From contig CADCVI010000017.1 of assembly GCA_902806105.1 (NCBI GenBank), positions 1 to 54,101 of the forward strand: a stretch of DNA of 54,101 nucleotides. Direction: 5' to 3'. Position numbers and translations under genes: made by a program. Under the pieces are notes generated by a model. The model worked only from the letters and a program-made list of their open reading frames with translations, did no database searches and had not been told where the DNA came from. The DNA is from an uncultured Rubrobacteraceae bacterium. Its GTDB lineage: Bacteria; Actinomycetota; Rubrobacteria; Rubrobacterales; Rubrobacteraceae. Below, piece after piece: positions 47,572 through 54,101 of the stretch; the stretch's first letter is position 1; each line of letters begins with the position of its first letter.

Positions 47572-48314
47572 CGGAGCATCCCGAGCGCCCCGAAGAGCCG
47601 CGCCTTGAGGGCCGCGAAGCCCTCGGTCGTCTCCTGCTCCATCGCGCGCGGCCTTCCGAGATCCACCGGGAGATCCAGCGCGACGCTGGCGGGCCTCTCT
47701 GAGAGGACGACGATCCGATCGGCCAGCAGGATCGCCTCGTCGACATCATGGGTGACGAGGATAATGGTAGCGGCGAGCTCGTCGCGGACCCCGAGCAGCC
47801 ACTCCTGCAGCCCCCGGCGCGTCAGGGCGTCCAACGCACCGAACGGCTCGTCGAGGAGCAGGACGTCCCGGCCGAGGAGCGCCGTCCTGAGGAGCGCCAC
47901 GCGGGAGCGCATCCCGCCGGAGAGGGCCCAGGGCGGCGCCCCCTCGAACCCCGCAAGCCCGAAGCGTTCCAGGGCCTCCGCCGCCCGCTCCCGCGCCTTC
48001 ACCCTGGAGACCCCCGTCGCCTCCAGGCCCAGGGCGACGTTCGCGACGACGCTCCGCCAGGGGAGCAGCAGGTCCGTCTGGGGCATGTACGAGACGAGGC
48101 CGGGACACACGAGCGGGGAACCGTCCTTCTCGACGACGCCCTCGGTTGGGGCTTCGAGACCGGCGAGGAGGCCGAGCAGGGTGGACTTGCCCGCGCCGGA
48201 CGGCCCGATCACGGCCACGAACTCCCCCGGCGAGACTTCGAGGTCCACGCCGTCGAGTATCCGCACCTCCCCCTTCTCGACCCCGACCCCGTAGGCGGCG
48301 AGCTTCGGCCTCAC
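47568..48314 (-). CDS. thiZ: ThiZ, HMP-precursor ABC transporter ATPase
   Basis: A 248-residue nitrate/taurine-type ABC ATPase. Walker A is GPSGAGKSTLL, Q-loop VSYMPQTDLLLPW, signature LSGGMRSRVALLRTAL, Walker B VLLLDEPFGALD, and H-loop LVTHDVDEA. I chose GTG 48314, 7 nt after the tenA stop. It powers the ThiXY importer. Confidence 0.93.
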   Translation of the reverse strand: MRPKLAAYGVGVEKGEVRILDGVDLEVSPGEFVAVIGPSGAGKSTLLGLLAGLEAPTEGVVEKDGSPLVCPGLVSYMPQTDLLLPWRSVVANVALGLEATGVSRVKARERAAEALERFGLAGFEGAPPWALSGGMRSRVALLRTALLGRDVLLLDEPFGALDALTRRGLQEWLLGVRDELAATIILVTHDVDEAILLADRIVVLSERPASVALDLPVDLGRPRAMEQETTEGFAALKARLFGALGMLR

Positions 48315-48321
48315 GCCGGTC

Positions 48322-48948
48322 TCACCCTCCCCCGACGTTCGCCTCGAAGAAGGCAAGCTCCAGCTCCATCGCCCGGCGGTACGCCGCACGAACGGCGGGC
48401 GTATCCGAGGCGTAGCGATCCAGCAGGAACTCCAGCTTTCTCGCGAGCCCCTCGAAGCCCTCGTCGGCGTATGTCTCGATCCACTCGGCGTACCGGTTCC
48501 CGTTGTCGTACCCCTCCTCCGCCAGCGACTGCCCCAGGAAAGCGTAGAGACGCATGCACGGGACCATCGCCGCGCAGGTCTCGCCGACGCTCCTCAAGGA
48601 GGCCACGGAGAGCAGAAAGTGCGTGTAGTTCAGCGTCGCCGCCGCCGGCTCGGCCTCGCTCAGCTTCACCCCCCACCCTTCGGCGTAGCCCTCGTGCATC
48701 CGAAGCTCCTCCAGCACCCCTGCCACGAGCCCGGCGAACTCGCGCATCCCCTCTCCATCGGGGCTGTGGGCGAGCGCGAGCGCGTATGCCCGGGCGAAAC
48801 TCTCCAGAAAGAAGGCGTCCTGGGCGACGTACTTCCGAAAGCTTTCTAGAGGGAGCGTTCCGTCTCCGAGACCGCGCACGAAGCGGTGACCGAGGGAAGC
48901 GCGGGCGAGCCCGGCGTTCTCCTCCCACAGTGCCCCGGAGAGGCTCAA
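48322..48948 (-). CDS. tenA: TenA thiaminase II, cysteine type
   Basis: A 208-residue TenA family protein from TTG 48948, overlapping the upstream tenA-like stop (TTGA). Markers: GHRFVRGLGDGTLPLESFRKY, QDAFFLESFAR and the active-site Cys in MVPCMRLYAFLG, followed by YAEWIETYADEGF. The Cys position equals Cys135 of Bacillus subtilis TenA, although the neighbours (MRLYAFLG) differ from the usual YW.YYEVG. It likely hydrolyses the aminopyrimidine imported by ThiXYZ to HMP, which ThiD then phosphorylates. Confidence 0.88.
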   Translation of the reverse strand: MSLSGALWEENAGLARASLGHRFVRGLGDGTLPLESFRKYVAQDAFFLESFARAYALALAHSPDGEGMREFAGLVAGVLEELRMHEGYAEGWGVKLSEAEPAAATLNYTHFLLSVASLRSVGETCAAMVPCMRLYAFLGQSLAEEGYDNGNRYAEWIETYADEGFEGLARKLEFLLDRYASDTPAVRAAYRRAMELELAFFEANVGGG

Positions 48949-49589
48949 CCTTTGCCCCCCTCTCGCCACGGGGCCGCGTGGGAGAGCGCCATCTCCCAGA
49001 AGTCCCGCTCGGCGGAGGCAACCTTTAGAAAAGCGGCCTCGACGCGGCCCTCGGACACGACGCCCCCGGCCCCCAGCGCGGCGTCGGCCGCCTCCTCGAG
49101 CCCGTCCACGTACCCGGCGAACTCCGGCACGGTCCAGTGCTCGATAAACGGCCGGTAGTCCGGATGCCCCGGCGCGGCGCTCCCCCAGGCCTCGAGGTAC
49201 GCCCGCTCCAGCGCCCAGAGCGCGGTTATCACGACGGGGTACGGCTCCTCTTCGAGCGCGTCCAGCAGGCTGCGGTAGGCATTCGTCGTGGGGTGGCGCG
49301 TCTCCCCGAGCTCCAGGCCACGTTCCCGGGCCATCTCCTCGAACCAGCCGAGCTCGTCCACGAGCGCCACGAGCCCCCCGGCGAGCACGGCCTGGGCGGG
49401 GCGCGGGGCGCGGGCGAGCAGCCGGGCCTGGAAAGCCAGGAGGTCGCCGACAAACAGGTAGTCCTGCGCGAGCCACGCCTCGAAGGCCTCCGGGGACAGG
49501 GTTCCGTCCCGCAGAGCATCCAGGAAGGGGTGGCGCGTGGCCTCCCGCCACGAATCGGGGTGGCTCGAGATCAGGCCAGCCGCCCTCAT
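48945..49589 (-). CDS. TenA-like protein lacking the active-site cysteine (TenA_E type)
   Basis: A 214-residue TenA/THI-4 family protein. It has HPFLDALRDGTLSPEAFEAW, QDYLFVGDLLAFQARL and, where cysteine TenAs read PCYW, the sequence VVITALWALERAYLEAW: no Cys and a Glu nearby, as in the TenA_E subgroup. Plant TenA_E members act on formylamino- and amino-pyrimidine thiamine breakdown products. ATG 49589 is chosen since GGGAAG lies 9 nt upstream (GTG 49598 has none). First gene after the TPP riboswitch, coupled to a cysteine-type TenA. It may deformylate the imported formyl precursor before TenA acts; inferred. Confidence 0.82.
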   Translation of the reverse strand: MRAAGLISSHPDSWREATRHPFLDALRDGTLSPEAFEAWLAQDYLFVGDLLAFQARLLARAPRPAQAVLAGGLVALVDELGWFEEMARERGLELGETRHPTTNAYRSLLDALEEEPYPVVITALWALERAYLEAWGSAAPGHPDYRPFIEHWTVPEFAGYVDGLEEAADAALGAGGVVSEGRVEAAFLKVASAERDFWEMALSHAAPWREGGKG

Positions 49590-49754
49590 GCGGGGCACTT
49601 CCCGCTAATCCCCGTTTCACCGGGTTGCGTGACGCGAGCTTCGGGAGCACGAAGATGCATATTCCCCCTGTACCTCCTCGATCAGGATGCGGGAGGGCCG
49701 GGAGAGGAGAGATCCGCCGGGGTCCCGAGACCCCGAACTCTCTCTTGATGAGGC
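49590..49754 (-). promoter_or_regulatory. Leader between riboswitch and first gene, with a long stem
   Basis: Between the riboswitch and the ATG a hairpin is visible: 7-bp stem CGGGGTC/GACCCCG (49718-49724, 49729-49735) with outer GAGAGA/TCTCTC pairs at 49707-49712 and 49739-49744. It may be the terminator or switching arm. No U-run is seen. Confidence 0.45.
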
Positions 49755-49862
49755 ATCGCGTGCTTCCCTCCGCCGGCATTACCCGGATCAGGTCTAGCGG
49801 GTCGACGCCCCGGCCCCCAACGAGCCCGAACGCCCTCTCAGCCTCTCGGCTCCCCGATCACT
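49755..49862 (-). ncRNA. TPP riboswitch (THI element) upstream of the tenA-thiZX unit
   Basis: Minus-strand sequence has, in order, CGGGGAGCC, GGCTGAGAGGG (about 49831-49843) and CCTGATCCGGGTAATGCCGG followed by CGGAGGGA (49765-49792), the core of the TPP aptamer. It lies upstream of the two tenA-like genes and the transporter genes, consistent with repression by thiamine diphosphate. Confidence 0.93.
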
Positions 49863-50145
49863 CTGAGGTCCAATGTAACTTAGCGCGTCCCCCCGCACAA
49901 CCTCGCCGCATCTTCATGGGGGAGAAGCTTTCCAAGGAAACGCTCCTCCGGCGCGAGCGGAGTGCCTGCGTCCACTACAGCGTCGATCGGTGCAGTTGGG
50001 CCGCCACCGTTGCGCCTACGCTCGGAAGGGACGAGAGGTGTACCGCAAAGCCCACGGACAGGGGAACGGGCCGAGGTCCAATACCACTGCATAACGCTGT
50101 AGGGGCGAGGGTCGCGATAGCTCGGCCCTCGCTGAACCCGGGCTT
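49863..50145. other. Intergenic region between the thi cluster and the Nudix gene
   Basis: About 280 nt without a gene I can support. It should hold the promoter of the riboswitch unit. A 10-bp stem at 50105-50132 closes the Nudix transcript. Confidence 0.45.
50105..50132 (-). terminator. Terminator of the Nudix gene
   Basis: A 10-bp stem with one G-T pair (50105-50114 and 50123-50132) and an 8-nt loop lies 13 nt after the Nudix stop on the minus strand. Confidence 0.5.
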
Positions 50146-50706
50146 TCAGAGGTCTCCGGGGACCCCGGACCCGTCCGCCAGCATCAGCCCGAGGACGGTG
50201 GTGGCCGCCGTGATCCCGCCGCGCGACGCCATCGCCCTCGCCTCCGCGAGCGTCAGCTCCACCACCGAGACGTGCTCCGTCGGCTCGGGCTCCGGCCCGG
50301 ACGGGAGCTTCTCCGCCCGGCATCGAAAGAGGTGGCAGATCTCCGTCGAGCGTCCGGGGCTCGTGTGCAACGAGAACAGGTGGACGAGATCGCGGGCCTC
50401 GTAGCCGGTCTCCTCCCGGAGCTCCCGCCGCGCCGCCGCGCCAGGGTCCTCCCCGGCGTCCACGCCCCCGCCCGGCAGCTCCAGGGTGAACCCGCCGACC
50501 GGCTGGCGCCACTGCCGCACGAGCACCACGCGACCATCCCCGGTCACCGGCACCACCGCCGCGAACCCGCCGCTCTCCAGCACCCCGTACCCGATCCTGA
50601 CCCCGTCCGGCAGCTCGACCTCGTCCACCCGGAAGGAGCACCACGGGTTCGAGAACAGATACTCCTCCCCCAGCGTCCGCCAGCCCGTTTCCAGAGGATC
50701 AGCCAC
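50146..50706 (-). CDS. Nudix hydrolase (ADP-ribose pyrophosphatase-like)
   Basis: A 186-residue protein from GTG 50706. The Nudix box is complete: GGGVDAGEDPGAAARRELREETGYEA. The N-terminal strand arrangement (GYGVLESGGFAAVVPVTGDG, then LVRQWRQPVGGFTLELPGG) is that of ADP-ribose pyrophosphatases such as YqkG/NudF. It likely hydrolyses ADP-ribose or another nucleotide sugar. TATAAT lies 6 nt before the start codon, so a leaderless transcript is expected. It is divergent from the SRPBCC gene, with only 65 nt between the starts. Confidence 0.88.
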   Translation of the reverse strand: MADPLETGWRTLGEEYLFSNPWCSFRVDEVELPDGVRIGYGVLESGGFAAVVPVTGDGRVVLVRQWRQPVGGFTLELPGGGVDAGEDPGAAARRELREETGYEARDLVHLFSLHTSPGRSTEICHLFRCRAEKLPSGPEPEPTEHVSVVELTLAEARAMASRGGITAATTVLGLMLADGSGVPGDL

Positions 50707-50712
50707 GCCGCG

Positions 50713-50742
50713 ATTATAGGCGCGGGAGGGCGGATGGGTCAC
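50713..50742 (-). promoter_or_regulatory. Promoter of the Nudix gene (leaderless)
   Basis: On the minus strand a consensus TATAAT (50718-50713) is preceded, after 18 nt, by GTGACC (50742-50737). Only 6 nt separate TATAAT from the GTG start. Confidence 0.6.
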
Positions 50743-50757
50743 GGCCGCACTCTGTTG

Positions 50758-50763
50758 TACAAT
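50758..50763 (+). promoter_or_regulatory. -10 box of the SRPBCC gene (leaderless)
   Basis: TACAAT at 50758-50763 lies 8 nt before the ATG at 50772, with no ribosome binding site between, so the mRNA likely starts at the ATG. Confidence 0.5.
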
Positions 50764-50771
50764 CTCGGCCT

Positions 50772-51275
50772 ATGAGCGTTACAACCGTGAACAAGCGCGG
50801 CACGGAGGTCCTCGGGGCGAGCCTCTTCGTCCCGGCCCCGGCGGGGGATCTGTACGAGGCGCTCCTCGACGTGCGTCGTTTCCCGGCCTGGGCCCCCGGG
50901 GTGAGGCGGGTGGAGGTCCTGACGGGTCCGGCGGGACAGGGGATGGTCTCCGAGTGGGAGGTCTCCCTCCTCGGGACGCGGCGCAGGGTGTTGAGCGTTC
51001 TGGAGGAGGCGGAGCCGCACGAGAAGCTGCGGTGGACTTACGAGGGCCCTGTCACGGGCTACGGCGAGTGCGTGATGCGGAACCGGGGCGACGGCGTGCT
51101 CGCCGAGTTCAGGACGGAGCTGCTCCCGGAGGATGCGTTCCTGCGGAAGGTCATGCTCTCGTCGCCCGCGAGGAGCGCGGCCAGGGGACACCTCAAGCGG
51201 TGCCTGATCCGCCTCGGAGAGAGCGTCAGCGGTCGGGGGCGCCCGGTCCGGGTCGGGCCGCTCGCGGGGTCCTGA
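50772..51275 (+). CDS. SRPBCC (polyketide cyclase/START-like) family protein
   Basis: A 167-residue protein with the helix-grip fold pattern: LGASLFVPAPAGDLYEALLDVRRFPAWAPGVRRVEVL, then alternating strands and a long C-terminal helix. These proteins bind hydrophobic ligands such as lipids, polyketides or quinone precursors; no catalytic residue identifies a substrate. It is probably leaderless and monocistronic, ending at a bidirectional hairpin facing the ferredoxin gene. Confidence 0.82.
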   Translation: MSVTTVNKRGTEVLGASLFVPAPAGDLYEALLDVRRFPAWAPGVRRVEVLTGPAGQGMVSEWEVSLLGTRRRVLSVLEEAEPHEKLRWTYEGPVTGYGECVMRNRGDGVLAEFRTELLPEDAFLRKVMLSSPARSAARGHLKRCLIRLGESVSGRGRPVRVGPLAGS

Positions 51276-51311
51276 ACCTCTAGCGTCCCCGTGTGCCACA
51301 CCGGCACTAAA

Positions 51312-51339
51312 AAGGGAGAGGCCCGGGGGCCCCTCCCTT
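51312..51339. terminator. Bidirectional terminator
   Basis: A stem of 7 plus 5 bp with one mismatch (51312-51324 and 51327-51339) lies between the convergent SRPBCC and ferredoxin genes; an A-run precedes it, giving a T-run for the minus-strand transcript. Confidence 0.7.
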
Positions 51340-51361
51340 CCTCTCCGCGGTCCTTCGCGTG

Positions 51362-51595
51362 TTACTCGAAGTGGCTGGCGGCCTTGGCGATGTAGCTCTC
51401 CTGATCGTCCGGCACCTCATCCTCGGGGTAGATCGCCTCTACCGGGCACTCCGGCTCACAGGCGCCGCAGTCGATGCACTCCTCGGGGTTGATCATGTAA
51501 TGATCTCCCGCGTCGTAGATGCAGTCGACCGGGCACACCTCGACGCAAGACTGGTCCTTGGTGCCGATGCACGGCTCGGTAATAACATAGGTCAT
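51362..51595 (-). CDS. fdxA: 7Fe ferredoxin (3Fe-4S/4Fe-4S)
   Basis: A 77-residue ferredoxin. The first cluster motif [14 protein letters not shown] (C-x7-C-x3-CP) and the second [12 protein letters not shown] (C-x2-C-x2-C-x3-CP) are those of actinobacterial seven-iron ferredoxins. It carries low-potential electrons, for example to cytochromes P450 or oxidoreductases. ATG 51595 has AGGAGG upstream; TATAAA on the minus strand at 51637-51632 is the likely -10. An array of three Fnr-like sites lies 71-131 nt upstream of the start, so control by the Crp/Fnr protein encoded just upstream is likely. Confidence 0.95.
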   Translation of the reverse strand: MTYVITEPCIGTKDQSCVEVCPVDCIYDAGDHYMINPEECIDCGACEPECPVEAIYPEDEVPDDQESYIAKAASHFE

Positions 51596-51631
51596 CGTGT
51601 TCCTCCTCTCGGATCCTGCTCTTGTAGAAGC

Positions 51632-51637
51632 TTTATA
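51632..51637 (-). promoter_or_regulatory. -10 box of the ferredoxin gene
   Basis: TATAAA on the minus strand (51637-51632) gives a leader of about 30 nt containing AGGAGG. The -35 region (TATCAG) is poor, as expected for an activator-dependent promoter. Confidence 0.5.
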
Positions 51638-51666
51638 GCCCACCGATGGGGACCCTGATACCCCCC

Positions 51667-51726
51667 GATGATGCCCATCATCGAGGCCCATGATACGGAT
51701 CATGGACGCGTGTGATCTAGATCAAA
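51667..51726. promoter_or_regulatory. Array of three phased Fnr/Crp-type sites
   Basis: Three palindromes share the core TGAT-N4-ATCA: GATGAT-GCCC-ATCATC (51667-51682), CATGAT-ACGG-ATCATG (51689-51704) and TGTGAT-CTAG-ATCAAA (51711-51726). Their centres are exactly 22 nt apart, about two helical turns, so bound dimers would lie on one DNA face. The core equals that of the FNR box. Confidence 0.72.
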
Positions 51727-51761
51727 TTACCCGCAAAACGGGGCCTTATTGGGAAAGATTC

Positions 51762-52514
51762 TCAGGTGCGAGAGCGGAGCTCGGCGGGTTTGAGGATGGC
51801 GATGGTCTTGCCGTCGAGGTTCAGTATGCCCTCCTGGGCGAGGCGGCTCAGTGCGCGGGAGAGGGCCTCGCGCGAGATGCCGGTTGCCTCCGCCATCTCC
51901 TGGCGGGAGAGGGATGGCTCGAAGACGACGCCTCGCCTGGTGACCCGCCCCTCCTCGGTCGCGAGGTTCAGGAGCATGCGCGCAACGCGCTGGGGGGCGC
52001 TGTGGAACACGAGGTCCCCGACGAGGTCTTCCAGCTCGCGGTTGCGGGCGGCGAGGGCCTGGGCGAGCCGGAGGGAGGCCTCGGGGTGGGAGAGGACGAG
52101 GTTGACGAGGTCGTCGCGGAAGACTGCGTAGAGGACGCAGTCCGTAAGGGCGGTGGCGCCGTGGCTCTGGGGCTTGCCTTCGAGGGCGGAGGCGAGGCCA
52201 AGGACCGAGCCGTCCCCGACGACGCCGAGGATCTGATCCCGGGACTTCGGGCCGCCGCTCGTCCTGTAGAGCTTGACCCGGCCCTCGCGCATAAAGTAGA
52301 CCGCGCCGGAGGGCTGGCCCTCGCGGTAGATAGCGGTCCCCACGCCTATCTCCAGGACCTCGGCGGAGATCGCCAGCGACTGGAAGAAGCCCTCCTCCAG
52401 CCCCGCGAGGAGCTCGAACTCCTGCAACCCTTCGAGCTTCGTCAGGTGCTCGACGGCCCGGCACCTCGCCCCCGGCAGCCGCGCCCAGGACGGCGGCGCG
52501 TTCTCACCGTACAA
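51762..52514 (-). CDS. Crp/Fnr-family transcriptional regulator
   Basis: A 250-residue regulator with an N-terminal cyclic-nucleotide-like beta barrel (about 40-150: GTAIYREGQPSGAVYFMREGRVKLYR, GSVLGLASALEG), a dimer helix and a C-terminal winged helix (RQEMAEATGISREALSRALSRL). The recognition helix carries E216-x-x-S219-R220, the FNR-type reading head for TGAT. It lacks the FNR cysteine cluster, so its signal is not an FNR-type 4Fe-4S centre; ligand unknown. TTG start at 52514 is uncertain, since no ribosome site is evident. It lies upstream of the ferredoxin gene and its array of matching sites. Confidence 0.88.
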   Translation of the reverse strand: MYGENAPPSWARLPGARCRAVEHLTKLEGLQEFELLAGLEEGFFQSLAISAEVLEIGVGTAIYREGQPSGAVYFMREGRVKLYRTSGGPKSRDQILGVVGDGSVLGLASALEGKPQSHGATALTDCVLYAVFRDDLVNLVLSHPEASLRLAQALAARNRELEDLVGDLVFHSAPQRVARMLLNLATEEGRVTRRGVVFEPSLSRQEMAEATGISREALSRALSRLAQEGILNLDGKTIAILKPAELRSRT

Positions 52515-52722
52515 GGTTCGTTACCACTTTCATCGCCGATTCCGCTACCGAGGCAAACACGAGTCCTTTATACGCCAAGTAGAGATATTTTGCAGCGGGG
52601 AGCGAGCCCCCGGGGCGCCGCTGTAGACTGTCGGGAGCCCGCGAACGAGCGGTTCGGCCGGGACACGGCCGGCAAGCACCGTGGTACGGACGGCGAAGAC
52701 TAGAACACGGAAAGGAAACATT

Positions 52723-53433
52723 ATGCTGGAAGGCAAGGTCGCACTTATCACCGGGGCAAGCCGGGGGCTCGGCAGGGCGCTCGCGCTCGCCTACGCGGAA
52801 GAAGGCGCGAAGCTCGTGATCAACGCCCGCAGCGAGGGCTCCCTCAGGCCCGTCGCCGAAACAGCAGAAGCATCCGGGGCCGAAGTCCTCGCCGTACCCG
52901 CGGACGTGTCGTCGGAGGCGGAAGTGCGGGAGCTAATCGGGGCCGCCGTGGACCGTTTCGGCAGGATAGACGTGCTCGTGAACAACGCGGGGATTCTAGG
53001 CCCCCGCGTGAAGCTGGAAGAGTACCCCGGGGACGAGTGGCGGCGGGTCATCGAAGCCAACCTCACGGCACCGTTCCTCCTCGCCAAGGCGGCTATCCCG
53101 CACATGCACGAGGGCGCCTCGATCATCAACGTCGTGAGCGGCGTGAGCGTGGAGGGCCGAGCCGAGTGGGGCGCCTACTCCGTCAGCAAGTTCGGCGTCG
53201 AGGGCCTCACCCAGATTATGGCCGCGGAGTTGAAGGACCGGGGCATCCGCGCAAACTCCGTCGACCCCGGCGGTATGCGCACCGAGATGCGCGCCGCCGC
53301 CTACCCCGACGAGGACCCGCAGACCCGCATCACCCCCGAGGAGAACACCGCAGTCTTCCTCTACCTCGCCTCGGACGAGTCGAAGGGCGTAACCGGCCAG
53401 CGGTTCAAGGCGCAGGAGTACGGGCGAGCGTAG
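52723..53433 (+). CDS. Short-chain dehydrogenase/reductase
   Basis: A 236-residue classical SDR. The cofactor motif TGASRGLGRA, the NNAGIL motif and the catalytic set Ser in VVSGVS, Tyr and Lys in YSVSKFG are intact. An Arg after the second strand (NARSEGS) favours NADP(H). ATG 52723 has AAAGGAAA ahead; longer upstream readings have no similarity. It stands next to the convergent TetR gene, perhaps its regulator. Substrate unknown; related enzymes include FabG-like 3-oxoacyl reductases. Confidence 0.9.
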   Translation: MLEGKVALITGASRGLGRALALAYAEEGAKLVINARSEGSLRPVAETAEASGAEVLAVPADVSSEAEVRELIGAAVDRFGRIDVLVNNAGILGPRVKLEEYPGDEWRRVIEANLTAPFLLAKAAIPHMHEGASIINVVSGVSVEGRAEWGAYSVSKFGVEGLTQIMAAELKDRGIRANSVDPGGMRTEMRAAAYPDEDPQTRITPEENTAVFLYLASDESKGVTGQRFKAQEYGRA

Positions 53434-53445
53434 CGTAGCCCGCCA

Positions 53446-54051
53446 TCACCGGTAATCGCTCAGGAGACCGAGGAGCAACCGGACGAGCGCCAGGGGATCG
53501 TCCAGGCCCTTCTCCTCCCCCGCGTGACCGGCCAGGGCAAGGTCCACCGCGCCGTGCACGGTCGCGTACACGAGCGCCGACAACGCGACCGCGTCGCCAC
53601 CGGGCAACCTGCCCCCCTCCTGACACTCCGCCACCACGCCGACCAGCCGCCGGTACAGGCCGCGTGCCGCCTCGTGGACCTCGGGATACGGACGATGGCG
53701 CACCTCCGGGCCGAACATGAGCCGGTAGCGCGCCGGGCTCCCCAACGCGACGCGCACGTAAGCCTCCAGCATCGCCTCCAGCCGCACCAGGGGATTCTCC
53801 CGTGGTTCTTCGGAGGCCGGGATCATCTCTTCGGCGAGCCGCTCGAAATAACGCGCCGCCAGGATGGATAGCAACTCCCCCTTGTCCGCGAAGTGCTTGT
53901 ACGGCGCCTGCCTCGAAACGCCCGCCCGTTCCCCCACGGCCCGCAAGGTGACGGCTTCTATCCCCCGCTCCTCGAGCAGCCCGGCCGCCGCCTCCAGCAG
54001 GTCGGAGCGAGTGCCACCACGCCGCGTCTTCTCCCCCGGTGACCCGTTCAT
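53446..54051 (-). CDS. TetR-family transcriptional regulator
   Basis: A 201-residue TetR protein with the N-terminal helix-turn-helix (RSDLLEAAAGLLEERGIEAVTLRAVGERAGVSRQAPYKHF split across residues 15-55) and a WHG-like C-terminal domain with a ligand pocket. ATG 54063 is in frame four codons earlier, but it overlaps the TATGCT that I take as the -10; ATG 54051 then lies at the transcript start. A perfect 23-nt palindrome upstream is the probable autoregulatory operator. The ligand and the target genes, probably divergent and beyond the window edge, are unknown. Confidence 0.9.
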   Translation of the reverse strand: MNGSPGEKTRRGGTRSDLLEAAAGLLEERGIEAVTLRAVGERAGVSRQAPYKHFADKGELLSILAARYFERLAEEMIPASEEPRENPLVRLEAMLEAYVRVALGSPARYRLMFGPEVRHRPYPEVHEAARGLYRRLVGVVAECQEGGRLPGGDAVALSALVYATVHGAVDLALAGHAGEEKGLDDPLALVRLLLGLLSDYR

Positions 54052-54071
54052 GGCCCGCAGCATACCCTATG

Positions 54072-54094
54072 CCAGGTTGACAATGTCAACCTGG
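54072..54094. promoter_or_regulatory. Perfect palindromic operator of the TetR gene
   Basis: Two 11-nt arms (CCAGGTTGACA at 54072-54082 and its exact complement at 54084-54094) flank a single A. Each strand contains TTGACA, so the operator overlaps -35 boxes in both directions; on the minus strand TATGCT follows after 19 nt. It suits repression of the TetR gene and of a divergent gene outside the window. Confidence 0.75.
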
Positions 54095-54101
54095 GCTGCT
54101 A

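Noticed and set aside
51762..52514. Calling the Crp/Fnr protein a true oxygen-sensing FNR
   Set aside because: The N-terminal cysteine cluster is missing; only DNA-reading residues are FNR-like.

Overview
The window is GC-rich, densely coded DNA from a free-living bacterium, most likely an actinobacterium close to Rubrobacter. This rests on strong GC-rich codon bias with many GTG/TTG starts, frequent 4-nt gene overlaps, several probable leaderless genes, and a familiar gene mix (MoxR-DUF58-transglutaminase, RTX-like secreted protein, multi-PAS sensors, ThiW/TenA, fructose PTS). The genus is an inference. I see no tRNA, rRNA, CRISPR array, insertion sequence or prophage.

Layout. 1-4612 (minus): edge of a secreted-protein gene, then tgpA-like transglutaminase, DUF58 and MoxR ATPase. 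4921-8133: small RTX-type secreted protein, HNH endonuclease, and an enolase-superfamily epimerase overlapping a DUF1611 protein, which resembles the DgcA/DgcN D-glutamate pair. 8472-21138: signalling block with an OmpR regulator and a sensor-less histidine kinase, an MHYT-PAS-GAF-GGDEF-EAL protein, a 1606-aa hybrid kinase with five PAS domains, two receivers and HPt, a REC-GGDEF cyclase, a decayed REC-PAS-EAL pseudogene and a single-domain receiver. 21250-26330 (plus): membrane HEAT-repeat protein, processive GT2 glycosyltransferase, membrane protein with one intact and one catalytically dead tyrosine-phosphatase-like domain, and a GH16 lipoprotein. I read this as a surface polysaccharide operon beside c-di-GMP genes and consider it the best candidate for an undescribed system.

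26668-31626: tenA, then an MFS transporter fused to a universal stress domain, divergent from a LacI regulator, followed by a relic of a second tenA and a DUF2243 membrane protein. 31979-37668: complete fructose PTS locus (DeoR regulator, 1-phosphofructokinase, EIIA, EIIBC, HPr, EI). 37750-41310 (minus): DUF2071, thiE, tandem-Nudix, small membrane protein and thiL in one tightly overlapping unit. 41951-43360: sugar:proton symporter. 43459-49862 (minus): two TPP-riboswitch units, tenA(E)-tenA(C)-thiZ-thiX and thiY-thiD-thiM-thiW, for uptake and salvage of thiamine pyrimidine and thiazole. 50146-54063: Nudix hydrolase, SRPBCC protein, 7Fe ferredoxin and a Crp/Fnr regulator with a phased array of Fnr-like sites between them, an SDR oxidoreductase and a TetR regulator with a perfect palindromic operator.

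The genes suggest a heterotroph taking up sugars by PTS and MFS carriers, salvaging thiamine precursors, and probably controlling an exopolysaccharide through c-di-GMP and phosphorelay. Assignments come from reading motifs, without database searches; promoter, operator and terminator calls are pattern-based.
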